Assembly (NCBI GenBank): GCA_003241685.1
Contig: QFPJ01000046.1
Coordinates: forward strand, 1-18,252
Source: Sphingopyxis macrogoltabida
GTDB lineage: Bacteria; Pseudomonadota; Alphaproteobacteria; Sphingomonadales; Sphingomonadaceae
Reading direction: 5' to 3'
Length of the DNA stretch: 18,252 nt
The notes beneath the pieces are model-generated. The model saw only the letters and a program-made list of their open reading frames with translations. It was not told where the DNA came from and searched no databases. Position numbers and translations under genes: made by a program. Numbering within the stretch: position 1 is the first letter of the stretch; each line of letters starts with the position of its first letter. Below are positions 8,201 to 15,031 of the stretch, piece by piece.

Positions 8201-8319
8201 GGTATGGCGATGCTGGAGGAAAAAGGGACTGATGACCACAGTTAGGATTCATCGCCCAAACTGTGATTGATCAATTCCGATTACACTGCCGGGAGAGCGA
8301 AGTTGGGCGGATAGGTACG

Positions 8320-9702
8320 CTACCCTTTCGTTGGTATTCCACCGTATTTTACCGTCTCAATTGCATCAAGAAATTCAATGCTGGTATGGAAATTCGGCAT
8401 CAATTCCATTGCCCTGAGTAGGGCCATCCACGCATTCTTGAAAAATTCTGATAGCGTTTTTTCGTCATCGACCGTTGACAGGTGGTGAACTTGCTTCGAT
8501 CGGAGTGCATATGCCTTTTTGAAGTTTGATACGATCGCTCTGCGTTTTCCGGGGTCTTTTTCTATTAGGAACGCAATTCGGTCTCCAACCCCACTTTGTA
8601 TCGGCTCTTGCTCGTCTCTCAGGAAAAGATGCTCCAATGAGGACATCGCATATATAAGGCGATTATTGACGTTGTGCGATGCCACCCCTTCGGAGAACGC
8701 GCTTATTGCTTTTCCAACACGCTCTTGAAACGGAGTCAGTGGGGCACTCTCAAAAAATGCCGAAAAATTGGAAAATCCTGCATTCATATCTCGATCAAGT
8801 TCGGCGAACGTCATTCGCCAAGAAAACATCCCATAATCGAGAAGCCCTTGGGAGAGGTTCGTAATCATATCATCTGCAATAGTTAAGACGGTGGTCGTTC
8901 TATTGTTGTGGCAGCCATGCGGAAGACAGGGGAACGCAACGTTCCAACTCACAGCCGCTGGAGACATGAAGCGGAACATCTCTGCGATTTGAAACGCTCG
9001 TCGCTGGGCGTGCGCTTTGGCAAACTCCGCCTCACCGAAGACTTTCACTTGAACTCCCGTAAGATGTCCGAGTTCGCGAACAAATTTATTAATGCGCTTA
9101 TCGATTAAGTCTGCTTGCTCGGGGTTATTCTCCTTCGCAACCTTGCCCATTTCTGCGAGCATTTTCTTGTTCATAGGCGAAACTAAAACATCGCCAATCC
9201 GAAATGGCCGCTCGATTTGAACAGCTGATATGGGGATTATAAGCTGATGCTCGGCAAGCGCGGCGCTCGCTGTCGCAATGAGATGGTCAGCAAGGCTGGT
9301 GGGTGAATCTGCTCCGTATGACTCTATCCACCAATCGAAAATTTGTTCTTCGAGAAATTCTGACGAAAGGCCATGATTGAAGGGTTTGGTTTTGAGCGCG
9401 TGCTCAACCAACCTCCTAAGCGTGTCATAACCTTCGTCGAATAGACCGACCTCATGCCCCTCACTCGCGAAATATCTAGCGAGTGTGCGGCCGGTAATGT
9501 CAGTGTAAGATAGTTTTGGCTCGCCAATGATGTCCTTGTCTGTGAAAGTCTCCATCTCTTGCCGGGTTGGAAATGGATCAGGACCACGATTTGGAAACGG
9601 CCTCCTAGTCCCCAATCCGAGAAGTTCGATGCCCTTCCGCTCGATGGACTCTGCTGCCTTTTCATGAAGTGCTGCGCGGTCGAAATGGCTGGCGGTTGTC
9701 AT
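8320..9702 (-). CDS. HEPN-domain protein (Apea-like), putative RNase
   Basis: A 460-aa soluble protein, no signal peptide or membrane segment. Near the C-terminus, AYALRSKQVHHL contains R401-x4-H406 in a helical context, the hallmark of HEPN domains and closest in feel to the Apea-HEPN group, whose RxxxxH pair is catalytic in ribonuclease members. The first 250 residues (DITGRTLARYF, DWWIESYG, IGDVLVSPMNKK) I cannot assign. Base and codon use (AAT, TTT, ATA, TCA) are clearly AT-richer than the neighbours, a sign of transfer. The start ATG 9700-9702 overlaps the stop of a small upstream gene as ATGA; GGAG lies immediately before it, very close for an SD, so coupling is likely. Many HEPN proteins act in phage defence or toxin-antitoxin systems; that role here is inference. 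Family call moderate, existence of the gene strong. Confidence 0.7.
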   Translation of the reverse strand: MTTASHFDRAALHEKAAESIERKGIELLGLGTRRPFPNRGPDPFPTRQEMETFTDKDIIGEPKLSYTDITGRTLARYFASEGHEVGLFDEGYDTLRRLVEHALKTKPFNHGLSSEFLEEQIFDWWIESYGADSPTSLADHLIATASAALAEHQLIIPISAVQIERPFRIGDVLVSPMNKKMLAEMGKVAKENNPEQADLIDKRINKFVRELGHLTGVQVKVFGEAEFAKAHAQRRAFQIAEMFRFMSPAAVSWNVAFPCLPHGCHNNRTTTVLTIADDMITNLSQGLLDYGMFSWRMTFAELDRDMNAGFSNFSAFFESAPLTPFQERVGKAISAFSEGVASHNVNNRLIYAMSSLEHLFLRDEQEPIQSGVGDRIAFLIEKDPGKRRAIVSNFKKAYALRSKQVHHLSTVDDEKTLSEFFKNAWMALLRAMELMPNFHTSIEFLDAIETVKYGGIPTKG

Positions 9703-9941
9703 TCTCCAACTTGGTATTCAGTACTGCCAACAACGCAAGCGCGTATGGTCAACAATCGTCGTCTGAGATTTGAAGGATCGACTCCCATCGTCCGCGCTGT
9801 GGCTCGCAGCCCATATTGCTCGACCTGTGTCCGCAGTCGGGTCAATTCGGCCTCACAATTTTGTGCCCGCTCGGCCTTCTCTTCCATGCGAGCAATCAGC
9901 CTGCGCTTCAGCCCGCGAGCGGTCAGCATTTGATACACCAT
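9699..9941 (-). CDS. Small HTH-like protein, coupled to the HEPN gene
   Basis: An 80-aa frame from ATG 9939-9941 (an in-frame ATG at 9993-9995 would give 98 aa; a later one at 9927-9929, 76 aa; none has a clear SD). A basic, coiled-coil-prone helix (LKRRLIARMEEKAERAQ, then ELTRLRTQVEQ) leads into GLRATARTMGVDPSNLRRRL (about residues 43-62), which reads as a helix-turn-helix of the Fis/resolvase-tail type. Its TGA overlaps the ATG of the HEPN gene. First-half codons are GC-ending like a genuine host-adapted gene; the last 15 residues are AT-richer and unconserved in look. It may be a DNA-binding regulator or partner of the HEPN protein, or the broken end of a mobile-element gene. I recognise the motif type only, not the family. 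Confidence 0.5.
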   Translation of the reverse strand: MVYQMLTARGLKRRLIARMEEKAERAQNCEAELTRLRTQVEQYGLRATARTMGVDPSNLRRRLLTIRACVVGSTEYQVGE

Positions 9942-10092
9942 ATTCAATCTGCATTTCGTCGGTCTGGCCCAGCCCCTCATTCTCGCAAAAGGCATCCGCT
10001 TTATCTATCTCCACGGTGCCGCGATGTTCCGTGGTGCAGCCCGCATCCGATCAATCGCGTTTTATGATGATTTCGACCCGGAGGATGTTTAG
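9934..10092 (+). pseudogene. Orphan 3' reading-frame fragment without a start
   Basis: Between TGA (9931-9933) and TAG (10090-10092) a 52-codon frame reads as plausible protein, ending RIRSIAFYDDFDPEDV. It has no ATG, GTG or TTG before Met31, so at most 22 residues could be made from an internal ATG with no SD. It may be the tail of a gene truncated when the island formed. It opposes and partly overlaps the upstream part of the small HTH gene. I do not recognise the family; it could also be chance. The rest of 9996-10327 holds only a palindromic repeat and the gor leader. Confidence 0.25.
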
Positions 10093-10130
10093 CTGTGGTC
10101 AAATTCTGTATTTCACGCGGCTATCGCTAT

Positions 10131-10201
10131 ACCCCCCGGACGTGATCCGGGGTCGCTTACCCGCGATGTCGCCGGCGATACCGGATCAGGTCCGGGATGA
10201 C
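10131..10201. repeat. REP-like palindromic element, copy c
   Basis: Starts acccccc/ggacgtgatccgggg and ends ccggatcaggtccgggatgac, the same architecture as the 71-bp elements at 3757 and 16243 with a divergent centre and one additional C in the first arm. It lies between the accessory island and gor, mirroring the half copy at 8180-8200 on the other side. Confidence 0.75.
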
Positions 10202-10267
10202 GAACGGGAACAGGCCGCGCCCGCCGCGCCGGCCCGCCATCATGTTCACGCTGACCGCAAAAATCGA

Positions 10268-10296
10268 TTGGCATTGCGGCGGCGCATGACCACATA
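10268..10296 (+). promoter_or_regulatory. Possible sigma-70-like promoter for gor
   Basis: TTGGCA (10268-10273), 17-nt spacer, CACATA (10291-10296) would start transcription about 25 bases before the gor ATG. The -35 fits well, the -10 poorly; it is the best match in the 126 bases between the repeat and gor. Confidence 0.25.
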
Positions 10297-10327
10297 GGCG
10301 CCGTCACACCTGCAGGGGCCTCCTTCC

Positions 10328-11674
10328 ATGAGCGAATATGATTACGACCTGTTTGTCATCGGCGCCGGGTCGGGCGGGGTGCGGGCGTCGCGCGTTGCGG
10401 CGTCGCACGGGGCGCGGGTTGCGGTGGCGGAGGAGTTTCGGGTCGGCGGCACGTGCGTCATCCGGGGCTGCGTGCCCAAGAAGCTGCTCGTCTATGGCGC
10501 GCATTTCGCCGAGGACATCCACGACGCGCGCAAATTCGGTTGGGCCGTGTCCGATTGCCGCTTCGACTGGGACGTGCTGCGCGACAATGTGCTGGCCGAG
10601 GTCGACCGGCTGGAGGGCCTGTATGGCCAGACGCTCGACAATCACAAGGTGACGGTGCTGCGCAGCCGCGCGACGATCGTCGGGCCGCAAAAGGTGCGGC
10701 TGGCCGACGGGCAGGAGATCAGCGCCGAACGCATCCTGGTCGCGACCGGCGGCTGGCCCTTCGTCCCCGAATTTCCGGGCAGCGACCTAGCGATCACCTC
10801 GAACGAGGTGTTCCATATGGACGTGCTGCCGAAGCGCGTCGTGATCGCCGGCGGCGGCTATATCGCCAACGAGTTCGCCGGCATCTTCAACAGCCTGGGC
10901 AGCAAGGTGACGATAGTCAACCGCGGCGACACCATCCTCCGCGGTTATGACGAACAGATCCGCGACCGGCTGCTCCAGATTTCGATGACCAAGGGCATCG
11001 ATTTCAAGTTCAACGCGCCCTTCCGTTCGATCGAGAAGCAGGCCGATGCTTCGCTGCTGGTCACGCTCGACAATTGCGAGCCGATCGAGGCCGACGCGGT
11101 GCTGTTCGCGGCCGGGCGCACGCCGAACACCAAGGGGCTGGGCCTGGAGGACGCCGGCGTGGAACTGGACGATCAGGGCGCGGTCAAGGTCGACGAGACC
11201 AACCAGTCGTCGGTGCCCAGCATCTATGCCGTCGGCGACGTGACCAACCGCATCCAGCTGACCCCGGTGGCGATCCGCGAAGGGCAGGCGTTCGCCGATT
11301 CGGTGTTCGGCGGCAAGCCGACGCTGGTCGATTATGCGAACGTGCCGAGCGCGGTGTTCAGCCACCCGCCGATCGGCGCGGTCGGCATGACCGAGGCCGA
11401 GGCGCGCAACAAGCTGGGCTCCATCCGCACCTATACCAGCGATTTCCGCGCGATGAAGAATGTGCTGGCCGGCCGCAACGAACGCGCACTGTACAAGATG
11501 ATCGTCAACGAGGCGACCGATCAGGTCGTCGGGCTGCACATGATCGGCCCCGACGCGCCCGAGATATTGCAGGCGGCGGCCGTCGCGGTGAAGGCCGGGC
11601 TGACCAAGGCCGATTTCGACGCCACCGTCGCGCTGCACCCCAGCATGGCCGAGGAACTGGTGCTGATGAAATAG
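10328..11674 (+). CDS. gor: Glutathione-disulfide reductase
   Basis: A 448-aa FAD/NADPH flavoenzyme that reduces oxidised glutathione in the cytoplasm. Motifs in order: FAD-binding GAGSGGVRASRVAA (12-25), the redox disulfide C43/C48 in GGTCVIRGCVPKK, the NAD(P) fold GGGYIANEFAG (175-185) with R199 and R205 placed to bind the NADPH 2'-phosphate, the second FAD contact YAVGDVTN, and the catalytic His437 in ALHPSMAEELVLMK. The GGTCVIRGCVPKK form is that of alphaproteobacterial and plant-type glutathione reductases, which distinguishes it from lipoamide dehydrogenase. The start ATG has AGGGG at 10314-10318, 9 nt upstream. It appears monocistronic and converges on the regulator gene with only 16 bp between the stops, filled by ccgcggccggccg palindromes. 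Confidence 0.95.
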   Translation: MSEYDYDLFVIGAGSGGVRASRVAASHGARVAVAEEFRVGGTCVIRGCVPKKLLVYGAHFAEDIHDARKFGWAVSDCRFDWDVLRDNVLAEVDRLEGLYGQTLDNHKVTVLRSRATIVGPQKVRLADGQEISAERILVATGGWPFVPEFPGSDLAITSNEVFHMDVLPKRVVIAGGGYIANEFAGIFNSLGSKVTIVNRGDTILRGYDEQIRDRLLQISMTKGIDFKFNAPFRSIEKQADASLLVTLDNCEPIEADAVLFAAGRTPNTKGLGLEDAGVELDDQGAVKVDETNQSSVPSIYAVGDVTNRIQLTPVAIREGQAFADSVFGGKPTLVDYANVPSAVFSHPPIGAVGMTEAEARNKLGSIRTYTSDFRAMKNVLAGRNERALYKMIVNEATDQVVGLHMIGPDAPEILQAAAVAVKAGLTKADFDATVALHPSMAEELVLMK

Positions 11675-11690
11675 AAGCCGCGGCCGGCCG

Positions 11691-13100
11691 TCAGCCGATC
11701 CGGTAGGGCACCACGTCGCGCCGGTCGGGGTCGACCAGGATCGGGCGGTCGCTGGGCGGAAAGGCGCGCTGGTCGCAGTCGTCGCGCGGACAGATGCGGC
11801 AGGACGAGCCGATCCGCGTCGCGGCCTGCGGCGCGGCGACGTCGACGCCATCGGCATAGACGAAGTCGCCGGCATATTGCGCCTCGCACCCCAGCGCGAC
11901 GGCATAGCGGCGCGGGCTGCGCGCATAGCTGCCCGAGGGTTTCACCAGTCCCTTCGCCATCGAGACATAGCGCAGCCCGTCGGGCGTTTCGGCGAGCTGG
12001 AACAATATGCGGTCGGGGATCGCCGCGGCCTCGTGCACGATCCACAAGGGGCAGGCGCCGCCGAAGCGCGCGAATTGCAGCCGCGTCGCCGAATGGCGCT
12101 TGGTGATGTTGCCCGCCATGTCGACGCGGCAGAAGAACATCGGGATGCCGCGCGCGCCGGGGCGCTGGAGCGTCGAGAGGCGGTGGCACGCCTGTTCGAA
12201 GCTGACGCCATATTCCAGCCGCAGCCGGTCGATGTCGTGGCGCACCGCGCGGGCGCTGGCGCGGAACGGCGCATAGGGCATCAGCACCGCGCCCGCCGCA
12301 TAGTTGGCGAGGCCGACGTGCAGCAACTGGCGCGCGGCGGCGGTCCGCAGCGGCGAGGATTCGACCACCGCCGCGATTTCGCCCGCCAGCGCCAGCGCGG
12401 CGAGCTGGTGCGCGAGCTGGAAGCGGCGCGTTTCGGCGGGCTGCGACGGATCGATCACCAGATGGCGCATCGTCGCATCGAAATCGCGCAGCCTTTGCGC
12501 CTGCTGATAAACGATGGAAATGCCCAGCGCCTCGCGCAGTCGCCGTTCGATCGTCCCGATCGCGGGCGACGGGTCGCGGCCGCGAAGCTGCCCCGCCAGC
12601 CGCTCGGCCGCGCGGTCGATGCTGTCGACATAATTGCCCGCGTCGTGGAACCAGTCGCGCACCTCTTCCCACGGCAGGCGGCTGCCCTCCGCGGTGCCGC
12701 CGGTCAGCGCCTCGTCGATGATCTGAAGCCGCTGGCCGGCGCGGCGGTAGGCGGCGTGGAGCGCGACGAACTGGTCGGCGAGCTGCGGCTGTTGCAGCGC
12801 CGCGCGTTCGAGCTGGTCGGGGGGCAGGGGCGACGCGGCGAACAGCGGGTCGGCCGCCGCCTCGCGCAGCGCCCCGGCGCGGCGGTCGCCGGCATCGGCG
12901 GCGACCTCTTCCCATTCGAGCGGGAACAGGCGTTGCAGGCGGTCCAGCAGCGCGGGAGTCAGCGGGCGGTCGTCATGTTCGATCTGGCTGAGGTAGGAGG
13001 CCGAAATGCCGAGCCGGGCCGCGAAGTCGGCCTGGCGGATCGCGCGGCTTTCGCGCAGTCCGCGCAGTTGCCGCCCGGCGTAGAGGCGGGTCGGGGTCAT
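11691..13100 (-). CDS. Short-chain fatty acyl-CoA regulator (ScfR/RamB/PrpR type)
   Basis: A 469-aa transcription factor. An XRE-type helix-turn-helix (about 8-62, RQADFAARLGISASYLSQIE) precedes an IrrE/ImmA-like region whose metallopeptidase site is degenerate (RFQLAHQLAAL, H231-Q instead of HExxH), so proteolysis is unlikely. The C-terminal DUF2083-like domain ends with C405 (ALGCEAQ) and C434-x2-C437-x4-C442 (SSCRICPRDDCDQRAFPP). Family members control propionate and acetate metabolism, and the mycobacterial PrpR is reported to hold an Fe-S cluster; the four cysteines here would suit that (inference). GGAGG lies 6 nt before the ATG. It is divergent from pccB, sharing a region with TTTGCAA boxes, so it probably regulates pccB-mcm and itself. 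Confident in family, not in the exact ligand. Confidence 0.9.
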   Translation of the reverse strand: MTPTRLYAGRQLRGLRESRAIRQADFAARLGISASYLSQIEHDDRPLTPALLDRLQRLFPLEWEEVAADAGDRRAGALREAAADPLFAASPLPPDQLERAALQQPQLADQFVALHAAYRRAGQRLQIIDEALTGGTAEGSRLPWEEVRDWFHDAGNYVDSIDRAAERLAGQLRGRDPSPAIGTIERRLREALGISIVYQQAQRLRDFDATMRHLVIDPSQPAETRRFQLAHQLAALALAGEIAAVVESSPLRTAAARQLLHVGLANYAAGAVLMPYAPFRASARAVRHDIDRLRLEYGVSFEQACHRLSTLQRPGARGIPMFFCRVDMAGNITKRHSATRLQFARFGGACPLWIVHEAAAIPDRILFQLAETPDGLRYVSMAKGLVKPSGSYARSPRRYAVALGCEAQYAGDFVYADGVDVAAPQAATRIGSSCRICPRDDCDQRAFPPSDRPILVDPDRRDVVPYRIG

Positions 13101-13136
13101 ATGGCGCCTCCATCATCCGCTGCACATGAACGGCGA

Positions 13137-13179
13137 TCTGCAATTCTACTTTGCAAATTCGGACTTTGCAACTTTGCAA
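13137..13179. promoter_or_regulatory. TTTGCAA operator cluster between regulator and pccB
   Basis: TTTGCAAA at 13150-13157, TTTGCAA at 13165-13171 and at 13173-13179, plus a weaker TCTGCAA at 13137-13143. RamB and PrpR, actinobacterial relatives of the divergent regulator, are known to bind TTTGCAAA-type sequences. The core TTGCAA is its own reverse complement, so each site is symmetric. Start-to-start spacings are 13, 15 and 8 bp. The boxes sit 65-107 bp before pccB and overlap the predicted regulator promoter, as expected for autoregulation and control of pccB. Confidence 0.7.
13143..13171 (-). promoter_or_regulatory. Predicted promoter of the acyl-CoA regulator gene
   Basis: On the minus strand, -35 TTGCAA (13166-13171), exactly 17 nt, then -10 TAGAAT (13143-13148); transcription would begin near 13136, leaving a leader of about 35 nt with GGAGG at 13107-13111. 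The TTTGCAAA box at 13150-13157 lies in the spacer and another box covers the -35, so bound regulator would block it. I cannot place the pccB promoter with similar confidence. Confidence 0.5.
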
Positions 13180-13243
13180 GTTCGCATTTGCTTTAACGGG
13201 CGCGGCGGCGCAGACGGCCCCTTCGACACAATCGGAGAGCCGC

Positions 13244-14776
13244 ATGTCCGCCAATATCGCCGAAATGGAAGCCCGCCGCGCCGCCGCCCGACTGGGCGGA
13301 GGACAAAAGCGCATCGACGCGCAGCATGCGAAGGGCAAGCTGACCGCGCGCGAACGGCTCGACGTGCTGCTCGACGAAGGCTCGTTCGAGGAACTGGACG
13401 CCTATGTCGAGCATGACTGCGTCGATTTCGGGATGCAGGACCAGAAGGTGCCGGGCGACGGCGTCGTCACCGGATCGGGGACGATCAACGGCCGTCTGGT
13501 CTATGTCTTCAGCCAGGATTTCACGGTCTTCGGCGGATCGCTGTCGAAGCGGCATGCGGAAAAGATCTGCAAGGTGATGGACAAGGCGATGCTGGTCGGC
13601 GCGCCGGTCATCGGCCTGAATGACTCGGGCGGCGCGCGCATTCAGGAAGGCGTCGCCAGCCTGGGCGGCTATGCCGACGTGTTCCAGAAAAATGTGCTGG
13701 CGTCGGGCGTGGTGCCGCAGATCAGCCTGATCATGGGCCCGTGCGCGGGCGGCGCGGTGTACAGCCCCGCGATGACCGACTTCATCTTCATGGTGAAGGA
13801 TTCAAGCTATATGTTCGTCACCGGCCCCGACGTGGTGAAGACCGTGACCAACGAGGTGGTGACGCAGGAGGAACTGGGCGGCGCGATCACGCACACGACC
13901 AAAAGCTCGGTCGCCGACCTGGCGCTGGAAAACGATATCGAGGCGCTGCTCGCGGCGCGCGACTTCTTCGACTATCTGCCCGAAAACAACCGCAGCGGAG
14001 TTCCGGCCCGCCCGACCAGCGACCCTTATGACCGCGAGGAAAAGAGCCTCGACACGCTGATCCCCCCCAATGCGAACCAGCCCTATGACATGCACGAGTT
14101 GATCCGCAAGACGGTCGACGAGGGCGATTTTTTCGAGGTGCAGCCGGCGCATGCCGCGAACATCATCTGCGGTTTCGGCCGCATCGAGGGGCGCACGGTG
14201 GGTATCGTCGCGAACCAGCCGCTGGTGCTGGCGGGCGTGCTGGACATCAATTCGTCGAAGAAGGCGGCGCGGTTCGTGCGCTTCTGCGACGCGTTCGAGA
14301 TTCCCATCCTTACCTTCGTCGACGTCCCCGGCTTCCTGCCGGGCACCGCGCAGGAATATAACGGCATCATCAAACATGGCGCGAAGCTGCTCTTCGCCTA
14401 TGCCGAGGCGACGGTGCCCAAGATCACGATCATCACGCGCAAGGCCTATGGCGGCGCCTATGACGTGATGGCGTCGAAGCATCTGCGCGGCGACCTCAAC
14501 TATGCCTGGCCGACCGCCGAGATCGCGGTGATGGGCGCCAAGGGCGCGGTCGAGATCATCTTCCGCAGCGACATCGGCGACCCCGAAAAGATCGCCGAGC
14601 GCACCAAGGAATATGAGGACCGCTTCGCCAATCCGTTCGTCGCGGCGCAGCGCGGCTATATCGACGAGGTGATCTACCCGCACAACACCCGCAAGCGGAT
14701 CGCGGTGGGGCTGAGGAAATTGCGGAACAAGCAGCTCGAAAATCCGTGGAAGAAGCATGACAATATTCCGCTGTGA
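13244..14776 (+). CDS. pccB: Propionyl-CoA carboxylase, beta (carboxyltransferase) subunit
   Basis: A 510-aa biotin-dependent carboxyltransferase that moves CO2 from biotin on PccA to propionyl-CoA, giving methylmalonyl-CoA. The N-terminal half carries the acyl-CoA-binding crotonase-like fold with GPCAGGAVYSPAMTDF (165-180); the C-terminal half has the biotin-side motif RKAYGGAYDVM (399-409), and TAEIAVMGAKGAVEI (424-438). Length and motifs fit PccB rather than the beta subunits of acetyl-CoA carboxylase (AccD) or MCC. Start ATG 13244 follows GGAGAG at 13234-13239; an in-frame TTG at 13151 would add 31 residues encoded by the operator itself and is rejected. The partner pccA is not in this window and probably lies beyond mcm. 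Expression is likely set by the divergent regulator through the TTTGCAA boxes. Confidence 0.95.
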   Translation: MSANIAEMEARRAAARLGGGQKRIDAQHAKGKLTARERLDVLLDEGSFEELDAYVEHDCVDFGMQDQKVPGDGVVTGSGTINGRLVYVFSQDFTVFGGSLSKRHAEKICKVMDKAMLVGAPVIGLNDSGGARIQEGVASLGGYADVFQKNVLASGVVPQISLIMGPCAGGAVYSPAMTDFIFMVKDSSYMFVTGPDVVKTVTNEVVTQEELGGAITHTTKSSVADLALENDIEALLAARDFFDYLPENNRSGVPARPTSDPYDREEKSLDTLIPPNANQPYDMHELIRKTVDEGDFFEVQPAHAANIICGFGRIEGRTVGIVANQPLVLAGVLDINSSKKAARFVRFCDAFEIPILTFVDVPGFLPGTAQEYNGIIKHGAKLLFAYAEATVPKITIITRKAYGGAYDVMASKHLRGDLNYAWPTAEIAVMGAKGAVEIIFRSDIGDPEKIAERTKEYEDRFANPFVAAQRGYIDEVIYPHNTRKRIAVGLRKLRNKQLENPWKKHDNIPL

Positions 14777-14815
14777 CCTGGCCGCTGTCGCAACGCCGTC
14801 GATCGCCCGCGGCAT

Positions 14816-14913
14816 CGTCATTGCGAGCGCAGCGAAGCAATCTCCGGCCATCGGCCTTGCGCGCGCCTGCGAACTGGGGATTGCCGCGTCGCCTGCGGCT
14901 CCTCGCAATGACG
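14816..14913. repeat. Palindromic element of a third family (gtcattgcgag type)
   Basis: Outer arms cgtcattgcgag and ctcgcaatgacg are a perfect 12-bp inverted repeat about 74 bases apart; inner pieces gcagcgaagcaatc and gattgccgcg extend it loosely. This gtcattgcgagcg-agcgaagcaat repeat is familiar from the intergenic DNA of many proteobacteria. It lies 39 bases after pccB inside the metabolic cluster, where it may stabilise or partly terminate the pccB mRNA. No gene is seen in 14777-15031. Confidence 0.75.
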
Positions 14914-15031
14914 GTCGGCGGTCTTATCGGGCCGTTGTGACGCCGGGCACATCGTCGCCGGCGGGGTGGAGGCAGGACGGGGAAGCGGCTACGCTGCCGC
15001 GATCGTCTTGATTTTCCAAAGAGGTTTGAAC

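Noticed and set aside
6566..8239. 557-aa minus-strand frame opposite pgi
   Set aside because: An antisense shadow; composition is low-complexity and pgi is unmistakable on the other strand.
11877..13196. 439-aa plus-strand frame opposite the regulator
   Set aside because: Antisense to a gene with recognisable HTH and DUF2083-like domains; it would also read through the operator region.
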